NCBI GenBank assembly: GCA_026874595.1
Contig: CM049314.1
Span: forward strand, 23,947,729-24,011,728
Direction of reading: 5' to 3'
DNA length: 64,000 bases
Source of the DNA: Sipunculus nudus
Lineage: Eukaryota; Annelida; Sipuncula; Golfingiida; Sipunculidae
The notes under the pieces are model-generated. The model saw only the letters and a list, made by a program, of their open reading frames with translations. It ran no database searches and was not told the origin of the DNA. The translations under genes were made by a program, and so were the position numbers. Below are positions 1 through 12,607 of this stretch, one piece after another (the first letter of the stretch is position 1; the number at the start of each line of letters is the position of its first letter).

Positions 1-23
1 CGGGGGGGGGGGGGGGGGGGGGC

Positions 24-1904
24 TATTCCGCTACAATCGTACACGGTACCAATATGTTCAATTAACGTTGTTAATCTACAATCATGTTAGCCAAAACATT
101 CAGCCTCCATTCAAAATGAAGTCCGAACACCTGTACCCCCTCTGATTCGACACAGCCCCCAACGGGAATCGCATACAAATTAAAAGGGGGAAAATTACCT
201 AATAATACCCAATAGATTGTGGTTCCCTCACAGATCTCATGACGTTGCATAAGAATAGATACTCCTAAGCTTTCCCAACATGCCTTGCCACCTGTAAACA
301 TGAGATGATGGAGGAAACAATTATTTGGTTTCTTGAGACTAAGTGCCAATATTTTCATATATACTGAACATTCAGTTACAATCTATTTTTTCAACTGAGT
401 CAGCTGTATTATGCGTAATATGTAGGGGTCGTTGCATATCCTCACGCTAAACGCCGAATATTGTGGTCTGAATCGTACCACTTTGGTCAAGCTTCAGAGA
501 GTAAACTTTCCACCTTAGGAGCTGTAAAGGGTTGTTTCCATGTGCGCGTATATGCGTGAAAATCGCTCATATGATTTTGTAACTCGGGTGTTTCCATGTG
601 TCCGTCAGCGTATATGCGTATGCGCGAAAATCGCCACAGGAGCGATTTTCACGCATAGGGTCTGCGTGAACTCGGGGGGGGGGGGGGGGATTCGGGGTAA
701 AATGACGTCACTTAGCATCTTTTTGTGGAAGGCCAGCTCGATCCACTGTACAAATATATTAGTCTGCCAGTTCACGCATATACGCATGTACGCGCACATG
801 GAAACACTGCTTTACGCAATCATGAAAGAACAAGTTAATAAAGACTGTTTGCGTTACAGGCCTGTAGCTACAATCACGTATCCGCCCCTTTGCCCATCCA
901 TCTAATACGATATGGCAAACCAGACATATCAAATATGACAAAAAGTATGTATACAGTTAAACCTTTTATTACAGCAGTGTCTTGAAATTCAATTTACAGT
1001 GCAAGACACAAAACTTTTATTGCATATGTACAAATTAATTTAAATTCAACGATTATAATACAACTTGCCCCCAAGATAAGATTTCATATTTGAAACCATA
1101 CAACTCATGAATATTCATAAGCAATGACATGGGGGGTCACTCAAGATGTTCAGCTCATAATGATAACGCCATAACAAGTGATACAGTAAAACGAATGTCT
1201 AGCATGCAGCTAATAGAGCAGGCTTAATGCATAAAGCATTTCAATTTATTTACGAAAAAAAATCAAACAAATCACAAAAAAATATGAAACGAATATCTCT
1301 GGGTAAAATCTCTATCACAAAATAAGATGGGGTGGAGTTTCTGTTTAGAAGTGTTACCCTTTAACTACCCGATGTCACTGGGGAAGATGTCATATGATAC
1401 AGTTATAAGAACAGCACAGTTTGTAGGCGGCAATGGCTGACAAAGAACCCATGCAATGTCAAACAGAATTTTATGTTTCCTCTCACACGGCAATACAAAC
1501 TGTTTTTGGAAATGTTGCAAATACGGCTTGTGCAGTCAAATGGCAATTAAACGCGTATCGTAACCTGTTATTCCACAAAATTTAAATTTAGCTCAGCGGG
1601 TGGTTTCAAAATGTTTCCTGAACAGTTAAACCCAAAGTGACGTGTATTTGCGCCTTTGGCTGATTTTAAAAAAGAACCACTGGCCATGCGATAGTGCGAC
1701 TGCTGTCTCCATATTGCTTCACATAATTAGAAATGGGTTTGATGCTAAACATCAAGTGGCAGGACAGTCAGGGCCACCTGCTACTGTTGAAAAGGTCTAT
1801 TCCTATATCTAACACCTGTTAATATAATCTCTTGAACCTTTTATAAAATGGTCCAGAAAACGCCGATCCCAAAGCACACAGTTATTCGTTTTGTTTACAT
1901 CAAC
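24..1904. repeat. 1.88 kb direct repeat, copy 1
   Basis: Begins right after a 21-base G run at the window edge and matches 7086-8964 almost base for base, with roughly two dozen substitutions and small indels by eye. Similarity ends abruptly after ACATCAAC at 1904. It contains a G-run, a MITE-like inverted repeat (531-807) and no conserved long reading frame. It may be a dispersed mobile element of unknown class or part of a segmental duplication. No terminal TG/CA, poly(A) tail or terminal inverted repeat was seen. Confidence 0.9.
531..807. mobile_element. MITE-like inverted repeat within direct repeat copy 1
   Basis: Left arm GTTGTTTCCATGTGCGCGTA (531-550, with a second related arm from 588) pairs with the right arm 771-807, whose complement reads GTGTTTCCATGTGCGCGTAC. 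The middle holds a short hairpin (GCGAAAATCGC with GCGATTTTC, about 622-654), a G run and a TGACGTCA palindrome. Too short to code for a transposase. Confidence 0.5.
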
Positions 1905-3291
1905 TTATTGACTCAGTTGACTGCGCAGGGCGGGTGCTACCCGCGTATGTATTCCTGATATTTATGTTCATTATGGATTCACCGTCCAAGTTTTTTTTGG
2001 GCCGATAGGTGTATTATTTTCCTAGTCACAGGTAGGAATAGATAAAAGCAGTGCGAGTTTCTGGCTAATCAGTTACTGTAGTGAACAGTCTATTTCTGTA
2101 TCATCGTCCCACTTGGCACACGAAGGACGGAAACAATGTCTTTGTATTACAGAGACATTACAGGGTCTCCTATCATTCTAACGTTAGTGTCACATTTCCG
2201 ATGTGCGACATGACACATCCCCCATTACGATTGCATTCTTCTATTCTTTATCGCCAGGCGATTGCTTTAATAATGGCTCGGTGGCGCCATCTATTGGTTG
2301 CTAATGATACTTATATTGGATTTCAACTGTACGATGGAGACCTCTATCGGAGATTTGGCGATTCAGTATGGATGTTGTTTGACATATAACACGGCATACA
2401 TACAAATATGTTTTGATTTATGTTGTGGCAAAGAGGTTATAAAACCTCTTGGATATATTTCACAGATATCAATTTATTTTTTTTCTTTCAAGAAATATAT
2501 GTTAAATATAGTGTTTTCGTTACATATACCATGTTTGTTATTGCAACAGACTGTCGTTATAGGAATTTTTTTTATTTTCTTGTTTCCCCGTTACTTTGCT
2601 TCAATAACCGTTAAGGCTGGAATACAGAAAAGTAGACCTGAACCCGTCAGCAGACTTATTTAAATTTCTGAGTCAAGGATACATATCCGTTTGTCTGTCA
2701 TTTTGTCTCTGTCGGCCAACACACTTTTATGCTAATTGTATGGGAAAATTCCCCAAAATGGTATGGAGGTTTCTAATTATCTCCAGAATGGACGTGGGAC
2801 CCGCTAGGCCATCGAATGTCCGTTAGTATTCTTACGGTCTAGATTTCTCCCAAGGCGTGTGTGGAGGTGATCGCTCTCTGAGTGCTCTCTAATAATGATA
2901 ATTAATCTCATTTACCTTATTGTAGATGCGGCATCACGGGCCGGGACGTTGGTATATCTACAACACTCCTTAGTCATATCAACAATATTTACCATGCTGG
3001 CTTCCTGACACGTCACGTGACCATGTACGTAGTTCAGGTAATTCTTTTGTATTGGATAAAAGATTATAAAAGTGAGCCCCGAAGTCCGAATGGCGTCTTT
3101 AAGATAAATCCCTACATGTTTCAAAATACATCATTAATTGGAATGCTATTTTAATTCGTCTTTTTATTCTTTTTAATATTCGTCTCATTCATTTTCTTAT
3201 TATTATGACTATGCGTGTTAAAATTTTAACTGAAATTAAACGCATTATTCTTTTATGGAAGAAATTCCTTCATGTTAACCTAACAATAGTA

Positions 3292-3345
<54 letters not shown>
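3292..3345. repeat. TTA trinucleotide microsatellite
   Basis: Uninterrupted (ATT)n of about 54 bases. The poly-Ile frame across it is an artefact. Confidence 0.97.
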
Positions 3346-3823
3346 TCAGATGTGAATGACTGGATGAAGCAGTATATTTTGATGGTGCTAGGTCGGACGA
3401 AGCAGCCCGTCCTTACTCATGTAAATTCTCTGCCGGGACCTCCTACTGTGTAGAGGCAACGCGAGATCTGATTTTATACGATTATACACGTGTCGTGCCA
3501 CCGCCAAAGTCTTCCAAGAAATATTTCATACATTGTTTATAACCGTTCATTAATGCAAATTTATGCAGGCAAGTATCTGAACGTGTTTAAAAAATGCTGA
3601 TTGACATATTTATATACAGTGAAAGAGAAACCTGCATGTGTAGAAAGACCACCCCTGGGTTTTTCCACAAGTGGTCTTAATTCGCTGGTGGTCGTATTTA
3701 GCCAGGTCAGATATAATCATCGTGTGAATACTTTCGGATCACTCATTGGTGATCTTAATAGAATGGTCGTCTTATACTCATATGATATTAGATAGGTGAT
3801 GTTTCAGACAGATTGCAAACTAC

Positions 3824-3829
<6 letters not shown>

Positions 3830-3897
<68 letters not shown>
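3830..3897. repeat. TA dinucleotide microsatellite
   Basis: Uninterrupted (TA)n of 68 bases. Confidence 0.97.
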
Positions 3898-3898
<1 letters not shown>

Positions 3899-5327
3899 CT
3901 CTGTAGAAAAACAACACTAAAAATTCACAACAGTCTGTTTCACGGGATGCGACCCGATCATCAGGTGAATATGGTTATATATTATATATAACGGCATAAT
4001 ATAGCTTACTTAAACCCTCAGTCAGACGTATATGAAGGTTTGTGGGATCGATGAATTCCGCGTTGAGGGTAGGCCTACAGTCATATATGGGCTCCACAAT
4101 TTTACTGGTCAGGTGATAGAAAAAATAATGACACATTATACTGGGTTTGAGTACAAATGAAAACCATTTCGACATTAATATACGTTTTATTTTATTGTGC
4201 CATTTGTGATATTTTCTGTATACGATTTTATGTGGTTTGACAAGGTCCGCAGTAGTAGGTCATGTATGCGTGCGTGTGTGTGCATTTACGTGTGTGAATT
4301 ATGTCTCTTTACACAAATAAGCCATGATTAATTTAGCGTTAATGGTATAAAGCATTGTAAACATTTTAAATAACAGCTGCTCAAACTCTATATAGCATAC
4401 GTAGAATATAGACTATTTGTATAATGTACTAGTATATCATGTCTCAAAGTATGATGAATTGTTCATTCAAATGATACCGGGTGCTTTGATGATGATGATG
4501 ACAGATATACCCAGAGAATGGTTCATGAACAGCACTTTTGGCTAGCTCCAGATAATATTTTATGTGCGTGGGTACTAATTAAAAAGCACAATTTCGCCAT
4601 GGCTAATATCACGTATCGATGGCCTGTAGAGATTCAAGCAAGTGTCCACTGTCCGAGTAGGGATTCAAGCAATAGGGATTCAATAGGGACACGAAGAATA
4701 TCCATTTTTCGAGCGGGCGGCCACAATCCACGGAGAAACGACCTTTTACACGCAGAAGCCGGAACGAAACCATGATTTGAGAGAGTTTTCATAATGCAAG
4801 GACGATCTTCATAGTTTAGAGCGTTATCATGATTTTGGTCGACAGACATTCAAACAGACGACTTGAGTTTATAATATAAAGAGAATATATACATTAAACC
4901 AGAAATCTGCATTCTAAGGAATGCAAGCATCCGCCATGTAGGATGGCCCTATCTGGTGCTTGTGAAATGGTCCTAAAACGTGTTTGCATTTACTTATTCA
5001 TTCGTGCATACGTAACTGTACGTTTGTGAATATTGCTTGATGGCGTTCCTAAATCAGGACTATGTGGCGGATCCACATCAAAACCCAATCGATTTTTTTA
5101 TTGGCCCATTCCCGAAATGCCCTGAAAATTTGATAGGATTCCGTTCAGGATTGTGTGGGTTAATGTTGTGAACAAACACACACACACACGAACGGGGATG
5201 AACACATACCCTCCTGGCGGAGACATACTCTCCATCGCGAAAACTACATTGTGTACAGTGGTGTCAATTTTTCTTCCAGGGTGGGGGGATGAATTTCTAT
5301 ATCTCTACATCTCTGAGTGACATATTC

Positions 5328-5330
<3 letters not shown>

Positions 5331-5388
<58 letters not shown>
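5331..5388. repeat. TA microsatellite abutting the left end of a MITE
   Basis: Perfect (TA)n running straight into the CTGTGGTTGG terminus of the element at 5389. Confidence 0.97.
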
Positions 5389-5389
<1 letters not shown>

Positions 5390-5807
5390 TGTGGTTGGCT
5401 TCATATTCGCGAGGCTGAAATTTCGCGATTTTTCCATTTTTAATGTTTTGCGATGGTTTCATTTTCGCGATCTCACAAGAACCTATATCAAATCTTTGGC
5501 AAAGCCATATACCTGTGTGTATTATAAAATGAGAATAAGTCATGAGTTTGTGACATGTTCTTATATAATGATAGGCCCCCACACACAGCATAGGTGGTTA
5601 AGTTCAAATTTAAGGCTTACATTTCCCTATAAATTTATTTAAAAAATTCTCTCTGTTTTAACCTATTACCATACAAGTATTGATTACACTAAATAAGAAG
5701 GACATTCTCAATTGGCCGATTATTCCCGAGGATTTCATTTTCGCGATTATTCCCCATTCGCGAATATCGCGAAATTAAAACCCTGGCGAACAAAAAGGCA
5801 ACCACAG
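5389..5807. mobile_element. CTGTGGTTG/TTCGCGA MITE, copy 1
   Basis: Terminal inverted repeats CTGTGGTTG...CAACCACAG flanked by TA, with subterminal TTCGCGA motifs on both sides (ATATTCGCGAGG at left, CGCGAATATCGCGAAAT at right). Length 419 bp, equal to the copy at 25802-26220. A TA target and no coding capacity fit a non-autonomous Tc1/mariner-type element; the superfamily is inferred. Confidence 0.85.
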
Positions 5808-5808
5808 T

Positions 5809-5813
5809 ATATA

Positions 5814-5849
<36 letters not shown>
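5809..5849. repeat. TA microsatellite abutting the right end of the MITE
   Basis: Slightly interrupted (TA)n starting directly after the CAACCACAG terminus. Confidence 0.95.
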
Positions 5850-5853
<4 letters not shown>

Positions 5854-6654
5854 TTGTTTGTATATATACCTAATCATATTTCAAATAATTATGTTTCAGA
5901 AAATAAGTTACATTGTATTTTGTGAATTCTAAGCAAGGTTTAGATATAACATTTCTTTAGTAAATGGATCCAAAGTCTTTAATTCTATTTATTAATTTAT
6001 TTCATATGCAATATTATAATATTATTCTATGAAAAGTGGGGGGGGGGGGGGGGGAGGGATGATTACATTGACCATCCCCCCCTTGCCAAAAAGTGGGGGG
6101 TATATATACCCCCCATCCCCCTATATTGACGCCCCTGATTGTGTATATAATCTAGGTCAACAAGGACTACTTTTTTTTCGTTCGCCTCAGCTGTCTCGCC
6201 CGGCCGTACAACATAAATAAATAGACTAAAATTAGTGGAAAGGGATTCGGTAATAAAGGAGGATAGAGATGTTATCCTGAGGAGATGAACAAAAATATAA
6301 ATTTTCTAGTTCAATATTTTATTTTGCAAGCACATGGAATATGAATCACACCCGAGGTTTCCTGGCTTCATTTTCACTGGAATCTTACCCTAACGCTAGA
6401 CAGGTATATATTATTATATTATGAATATATAAATTTTAGGTTATCGTACCTTTGTTAATTATTATGTCATTAATATCTGATTATTGTCAAGCCTGAACGT
6501 TGATCAATTTTGTTAATACTCATGTGTTTGTACTTCGGCTTGTGAACTTGTATATACAGGCATATTTTTATATTAAAGAATTAAAGTCATTTATGTTTAT
6601 GTCTTACGAGACAGCGCAATGTTGCCAATAAAATACCACAAATTATTCTGTGTT

Positions 6655-7035
6655 TCTGAAGACACTTGGAGTGACATTAAAGACCATTTGGAGTTTTATT
6701 TAAGACTGTTAATTGGGAGAAACATTCAAGACAACATAGTACAAACGGGAGTTATATTCAAGGCCACCGAGTGTTATATATTTGAGGACATTCGGCGTTA
6801 TAGTTACGGATATTTGGAGTTATATTTAAGGCCATCTGGGGTAACATTTAAGACCATGGGGGGGGGGGGGGGGGTTCATATAAGCCCATAAGGAGTAACA
6901 TTAAGGCCAATTTGAATTATTTTTGAGGTCACTGGGAGTTGCATTTAAGACCATTGTGAGTTATATTTAATGCCATCGGAAGTTCCATTTAAGGCCATAG
7001 TGAGATGCATTTAAGATTGGGATGTGTATTCAAGC
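6655..7035. repeat. Degenerate minisatellite, unit about 25-35 bp
   Basis: Repeated phrase of the type GGAGTTATATTTAAGRCCAT recurs about a dozen times with drift and is interrupted by an 18-base G run at 6857-6874. Confidence 0.75.
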
Positions 7036-7085
7036 CCACTTTTCCCCAAATACCCTTTTTTGTGGTTCGGGAGGGGGGGGGGGGG

Positions 7086-8964
7086 TATTCCGCTACAATC
7101 GTACACGGTACCAATATGTTCGATTAACGTTGTTAATCTAAAATCATGTTAGTCAAAACATTCAGCCTCCATTCAAAATGAAGTCCGAACACCTGTACCC
7201 CCTCTGATTCGACACCGCCCCTAACGGGAATCGCATACAAATTAAAAGGGGGAAAATTACCTAATAATACCCCATAGATTGTGGTTCCCTCACAGATCCC
7301 ATGACGTTGCATAAGAATAGATACTCCTAAGCTTTCCCAACATGCCTTGCCACCTGTAAACACATGGGATGATTGAGGAAACAATTATTTGGTTTCTTGA
7401 GACTAAGTGCCAATATTTTCATATATACTGAACATTCAGTTACAATAGATTTTTTTTCAACCGAGTCAACTGTATTATGCGTAATATGTAGGGGTCGTTG
7501 CATATCCTCACGCTAAACGCCGAATATTGTGGTCTGAATCGTACCACTTTGGTCAAGCTTCAGAGAGTAAACTTTCCACCTTAGGAGCTGTAAAGGGTTG
7601 TTTTCATGTGCGCGTATATGCGTGAAAATCGCTCATATGATTTTGTAACTCGGGTGTTTCCATGTGTCCGTCAGCGTATATGCGTATGCGCGAAAATCGC
7701 CACAGGAGCGATTTTCACGCATAGGGTCTGCGTGAACTCGGGGGGGGGGGGGGATTCGGGGTAAAATGACGTCACTTAGCATCTTTTTGTGGAAGGCCAG
7801 CTCGATCCACTGTACAAATATATTAGTCTGCCAGTTCACGCATATACGCATGTACGCGCACATGGAAACACTGCTTTACGCAAACATGAAAGAACAAGTT
7901 AATAAAGACTGTTTGCGTTACAGGCCTGTAGCTACAATCACCTATCCGCCCTTTTGCCCATCCAGCTAATACGATATGGCAAGCCAGACATATCAAATAT
8001 GACAAAAAGTATGTATACAGTTAAACCTTTTATTACAGCAGTGTCTTGAAATTCAATTTACAGTGCAAGACACAAAACTTTTATTGCATATGTACAAATT
8101 AATTTAAATTCAACGATTATAATACAACTTGCCCCCAAGATAAGATTTCATATTTGAAACCATACAACTCATGAATATTCATAAGCAATGACATGGGGGG
8201 TCACTCAAGATGTTCAGCTCATAATGATAACGCCATAACAAGTGATACAGTAAAACGAATATCTAGCATGCAGCTAATAGAGCAGGTTTAATGCATAAAG
8301 CATTTCAATTTATTTACGAAAAAAATCAAACAAATCACAAAAAAATATAAAACGAATATCTCTGGGTAAAATCTCTATCACAAAATAAGATGGGGTGGAG
8401 TTTCTGTTTAGAAGTGTTACCCTTTAACTACCCGATGTCACTGGGGAAGATGTCATATGATACAGTTATAAGAACAGCACAGTTTGTAGGCGGCAATGGC
8501 TGACAAAGAACCTATGCAATGTCAAACAGAATTTTGTTTCCTCTCACACGGCAATACACAGTTTTTGGAAATGTTGCAAATACGGCTTGTGCAGTCAAAT
8601 GGCAATTAAACGCGTATCGTAACCTGTTATTCCACAAAATTTAAATTTAGCTCAGCGGGTGGTTTCAAAATGTTTCCTGGACAGTTAAACCCAAAGTGAC
8701 GTGTATTTGCGCCTTTGGCTGATTTTAAAAAAGAACCACTGGCCATGCGATAGTGCGACTGCTGTCTCCGTATTGCTTCACATAATTAGAAATGGGTTTG
8801 ATGCTAAACATCAAGTGGCAGGACAGTCAGGAGCCACCTGCTACTGTTGAAAAGGTCTATTCCTATATCTAACACCTGTTAATATAATCTCTTGAACCTT
8901 TTATAAAATGGTCCAGAAAACGCCGATCCCAAAGCACACAGTTATTCGTTTTGTTTACATCAAC
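7086..8964. repeat. 1.88 kb direct repeat, copy 2
   Basis: Same orientation as copy 1 with an offset of about 7060 bases, also preceded by a G run (about 7072-7085). The 3' junction after ACATCAAC (8964) is clean, and what follows differs completely from the sequence after copy 1. That places an element end or duplication breakpoint at this position. Confidence 0.9.
7597..7871. mobile_element. MITE-like inverted repeat within direct repeat copy 2
   Basis: Same structure as the 531-807 element, carried along with the larger 1.88 kb repeat; the G run inside is shorter. Confidence 0.5.
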
Positions 8965-11900
8965 ATATTTATAAAATGCAGGGGGCATATAAAAGATATT
9001 TTTTATTATCTGTCTGTCAAAGACTAATTTTACGAATAAGATATATATTTAACAGTATCTGCCTACAATGAATAAGAATTTTCACTTTTTTAAGGTTCTC
9101 TTGGATTTTCCCAAATGGCAAAATTTCTGTAAGCATAACAAAAACTAGTAGTTCATTCATTAAATTATACATTATGTGCAGTTTACTGTATAATGAGATT
9201 GTGAAAACCCCGGCGAAAACACTTAATAAGTGACGATCATGAAACTCGAAACTGAAAAAGTGGCAACATGGTTATATCTGATATTACTCCCCCGGAAACG
9301 AACTGATACAGTTAAGTTTCAGGTGAAATTGTACATATACTATACAAATTTGCATATTCATGAATTTAAAGTCCTGCTTTTCAAATCCATGCTCATCACA
9401 GCCTTACAAGACTATAGTAACTTTAACAAACCTTTATACAAGTCTGTACAAAGATGCGCATATTCATTAACCAATCAAATCAAGATTTACAATAATATAA
9501 CCACAGGTAAAAAGTATAAACCTTGAACACAACAAGTTCTGAAGACCTATTTGTACATTGTATTATCTGTTAGGTTTGCATCTGTACATACCTAGTGTAT
9601 CACATGTAACTTTTTTAAATTGAAATAGCAGTTCGGCCTTGAATCCTGTCAATTATCAGATCCTGTTCATAGCCATATATAATGATGGCTTGCATGGCTA
9701 TTATTACTATAAACGGTCTCATCTGTATTTAAGATGAATATTGTGCTCTGCACTGCCAGCTGGGTGATGCAAATATTACCCTAACCCTGCATCCTGCATA
9801 TGATACAATGTGCTTATGTGCAATACTGCTGCTAATAAAGCGCTGTTTTACTATGCATGATAATACCCTGGCCTCTGGAATTGTATGCAGTTCCAAAATA
9901 AAAAAAAATATTTTCATCTTGACATTAACAGTACTTTACCAGCATCAATACGTCCACTGGAGCTCCCCATCTAAATGTCAGCTATAGTTAAGATCAGATC
10001 TAACGGCTTTCAAAGATGCAACGATTATCAACAACTTGTTATATCTAGTGGTGTGCAAAGCTTTTAATCAAAATTGCCCTAGCAGTTAATGTTAGGTAAA
10101 CAAACTCCTTAGCCCTGAATAAGGGATATCTGTGTAAGGCCCTTTTTAGGTTATGTTCAGTTAAGCCACACATCTAAAATGCACACAAAAGCATTTAGAG
10201 ACACATACCTCAAACAAGACTAAACAGTCTTAATTACGCTTATTCCGGTATAAACACCAATATTTCCTATGTTACATACCTTTAAATATCCAAGAATTAG
10301 CATTATTCTTGGTACTTGTGTTTCAGTGTTTATCAGCATTCAAATGTGGTATGACTACAACTTTTAACAACAGGGCTTGAAAGTACCAATAACCAAATTG
10401 TGTTAATGATATTTATAAAGGACTTTTTAAAATCCCTGGATATCCTCCTAGTTGAAGCAACACCCAAAATAAATACAACATACTTGTCCACGTCCTCACT
10501 TTATCATATAAATCTGTTCCAATCTTCTACAAACATCCTACAAACAAACCAACCAACGAACATGTGTGATTACATAACCTCCCGCTGATATAACCACACC
10601 GGCACTTTAACAGAAGAGACCATTCTCAACAGGCATGCAATTATTTTTATGAAGCCTACTAATATACACTATGTATATAAGGGTTTACATCAGACTGCTG
10701 AAGAAATACAGGAATTTTATAGGAACATTTGAGACAAAAATATAGGAGTTTATAGGAATTTTCATCTGAAATTATAGGAAAAATCTATTTTTTTACTGCA
10801 AAATCTTGTTTGGCTTGGTTACCTGCCATTGTGGTGCAATCACAATACTCGTACTCTATATATCAAACGGCACCCTACTTTTATGCCAATTTTGCAGTCA
10901 GACTTTGTACAATGTAGAGCTGATTCTGTACTAATATGACTGAAACACTTAGATGCAAATTTATTTAAATGACCTGAATGTTTTCAATGATAACACTATA
11001 ATACTTAAACATGATTCAGCAGTGAAAAAATTAAGGGAGATATAGGGGTTAATAAGGGTCTAAAAACTGGAAAATACAGGAAATTACAGTAGAGTTTTAA
11101 CACAGGAAAATATAGAAAATAAACAGGAAATATTGGAGTCAATGGAAGCCGTGGTATAAAGCTGCTGTTGCTATAATGCAGGCTGTGGACCAGCATGTGT
11201 TTTAATCATGTGACTGAAATCAGCACTTAAAGAAGCATTCCCTAGCTGCATAAAAATCAGCTGTACCCATCACATGCATGTTTTTTTTATCTTAATTAGT
11301 TCATATTCTAGTAAACTTTGTACCTGATATATTAGTCATGACAGTTCAACCTGAACACTAACAATAGGACAATTGGTTTTGGTATAATACGTTGTCATTT
11401 TTAAAGGCTATTTCTTCATTTTCAAGTGCGTTTGTATGAGCCATGATGTAGATGATCCAGAGGTGCTGCTGTGTGTGTAAACAAAAGATAACTTGAATGC
11501 AACGCACAATCAAACCACACCTGTGCATTATTTCGCCAGTTGAGCACCTTGGACCCAAAGTGGTTCGGCAAAGGGATTATTTCTTAGATCTCAAGCATTT
11601 TGTCACAGCGTCATATGTTAGTAAATCTTTGTCAAACTAGATTTATCTTCTTTAACATTCTGACAAAATGATGTTAAGTATAATCAATAAATCAAATGGT
11701 CAATTATCCAACTGCATTTTATCAAGAAAATGGTAGGACTAGTGAACAATGAGAAATATTGATATGGTAACCTTTGAAATAATTCAATTTTGAAACCTTG
11801 TTAATGTAATCTATGTAATTTATCTGTTTATTTATATAAAGGTGATTGATTCTCCAATCTTTTTTGGTCATTATTGTTGAGTAAACAAAATTTTGCACCA

Positions 11901-12423
11901 CCAAAACCTATATTGGCAAATGCATAATCATTTAAATCTCTGGCCCCATCTGCTGCTTTTACAAACAAGCAAACTGCAAAATCACATGTGATTCACCTTT
12001 TTTAACAGAAAAAATTTGGTCAAAATCTGACACTTAACAGTATTCACAATAATTGAGCAACTGTCTTTCTTATTAAGGTGACCATTTTGTAGATCACTGC
12101 CTTATGAGCAAGTATGTTGTCAGCTTGGGGGGCACAGCACACAAACAACACGGTTGATTTAAATAAGACAACATGCCTGGTGTAATACAGAGAATTGTAC
12201 AGAAATATTAACTAGGGTCATTTGCATTAGCAAAACTAAGAAGTAAGCTATGTTCAAAACCACCAAACTAAACTTTTTTTAAGTGGTCAACAGTCAGTTG
12301 CAATGACACCTGCGGGTATATTGTATGTTGGTATGTAAACATATGGAGGGAGAAATTGTTGTTGTTGATATGCTTCAAAATATAAGCACCACATGAGGAG
12401 AGAAGATGATAGTTCCCACGGTT
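8965..12423. other. Downstream flank of PPP2R3, probable 3' UTR near 12.4 kb, no other gene
   Basis: AT-rich sequence with short frames only (under 100 codons). The part next to 12423 should hold the 3' UTR of the gene. Between 10700 and 11150 a short phrase around TATAGGAATTTT and GGAAAATATAGG recurs in degenerate form. Nothing else recognisable was seen. Confidence 0.5.
11827..11832 (-). terminator. Candidate poly(A) signal AATAAA for PPP2R3
   Basis: First AATAAA hexamer I see on the minus strand below the stop codon; it would give a 3' UTR of about 600 bases. No clear GU-rich downstream element was seen, and other hexamers lie further down, so this is tentative. Confidence 0.25.
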
Positions 12424-12607
12424 TCAGTAGCCTAAGTTATCCGTGCTGAAATCGTATATATCGTCATCTGTGCTGGAGTTCTTTGGTGTCTTTTTGGTAA
12501 CCGGCGTTTCTGCAGGGTCAGTGTTTTTCTTTGTTTGCACTGTCTGACCTGTGTCAGTGGACGGCAGGGTTGGTACCTCATCGTCTTCAAAGTCATCTTC
12601 GTAATTA
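12424..12607 (-). CDS. PPP2R3: PPP2R3 exon 13: acidic, Thr-rich C-terminal tail and stop
   Basis: 184 bp from acceptor CTTCTTACCAG to a TGA at 12424-12426. It begins [16 protein letters not shown], aligning with the FEDYETDE of PPP2R3A. It then diverges into a polar tail of about 60 residues with TP and TK motifs ([13 protein letters not shown]), ending DFSTDNLGY. The tail is expected to be disordered and poorly conserved. The open frame continues upstream of the acceptor, but that part is intron. Confidence 0.92.

Larger units (their letters stand above)
1905..7071. other. Spacer between the two direct-repeat copies, no gene seen
   Basis: Holds a TTA microsatellite (3292-3345), TA microsatellites (3830-3897, 5331-5388, 5809-5849), a 419 bp MITE (5389-5807), G runs (6038-6054, 6857-6874) and a minisatellite (6655-7035). 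Reading frames stay below about 121 codons and resemble nothing known to me. There is no sign of internal retroelement genes that would make the flanking repeats LTRs. Confidence 0.6.

Noticed and set aside
71-358. 95-codon minus frame also present in direct repeat copy 2 (7133-7384)
   Set aside because: The frame is shared only because the DNA is duplicated; the N-terminal part is frameshifted in copy 2 and nothing in it resembles a known protein.
2081-2389. 102-codon plus-strand frame in the spacer between direct repeats
   Set aside because: Composition and lack of similarity give no support; an overlapping frame of 121 codons follows in another phase.
24-8964. Direct repeats as LTRs of a retroelement
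   Set aside because: No TG...CA ends, no primer-binding or polypurine tract was seen, and the 5.2 kb between them has no gag or pol frame.
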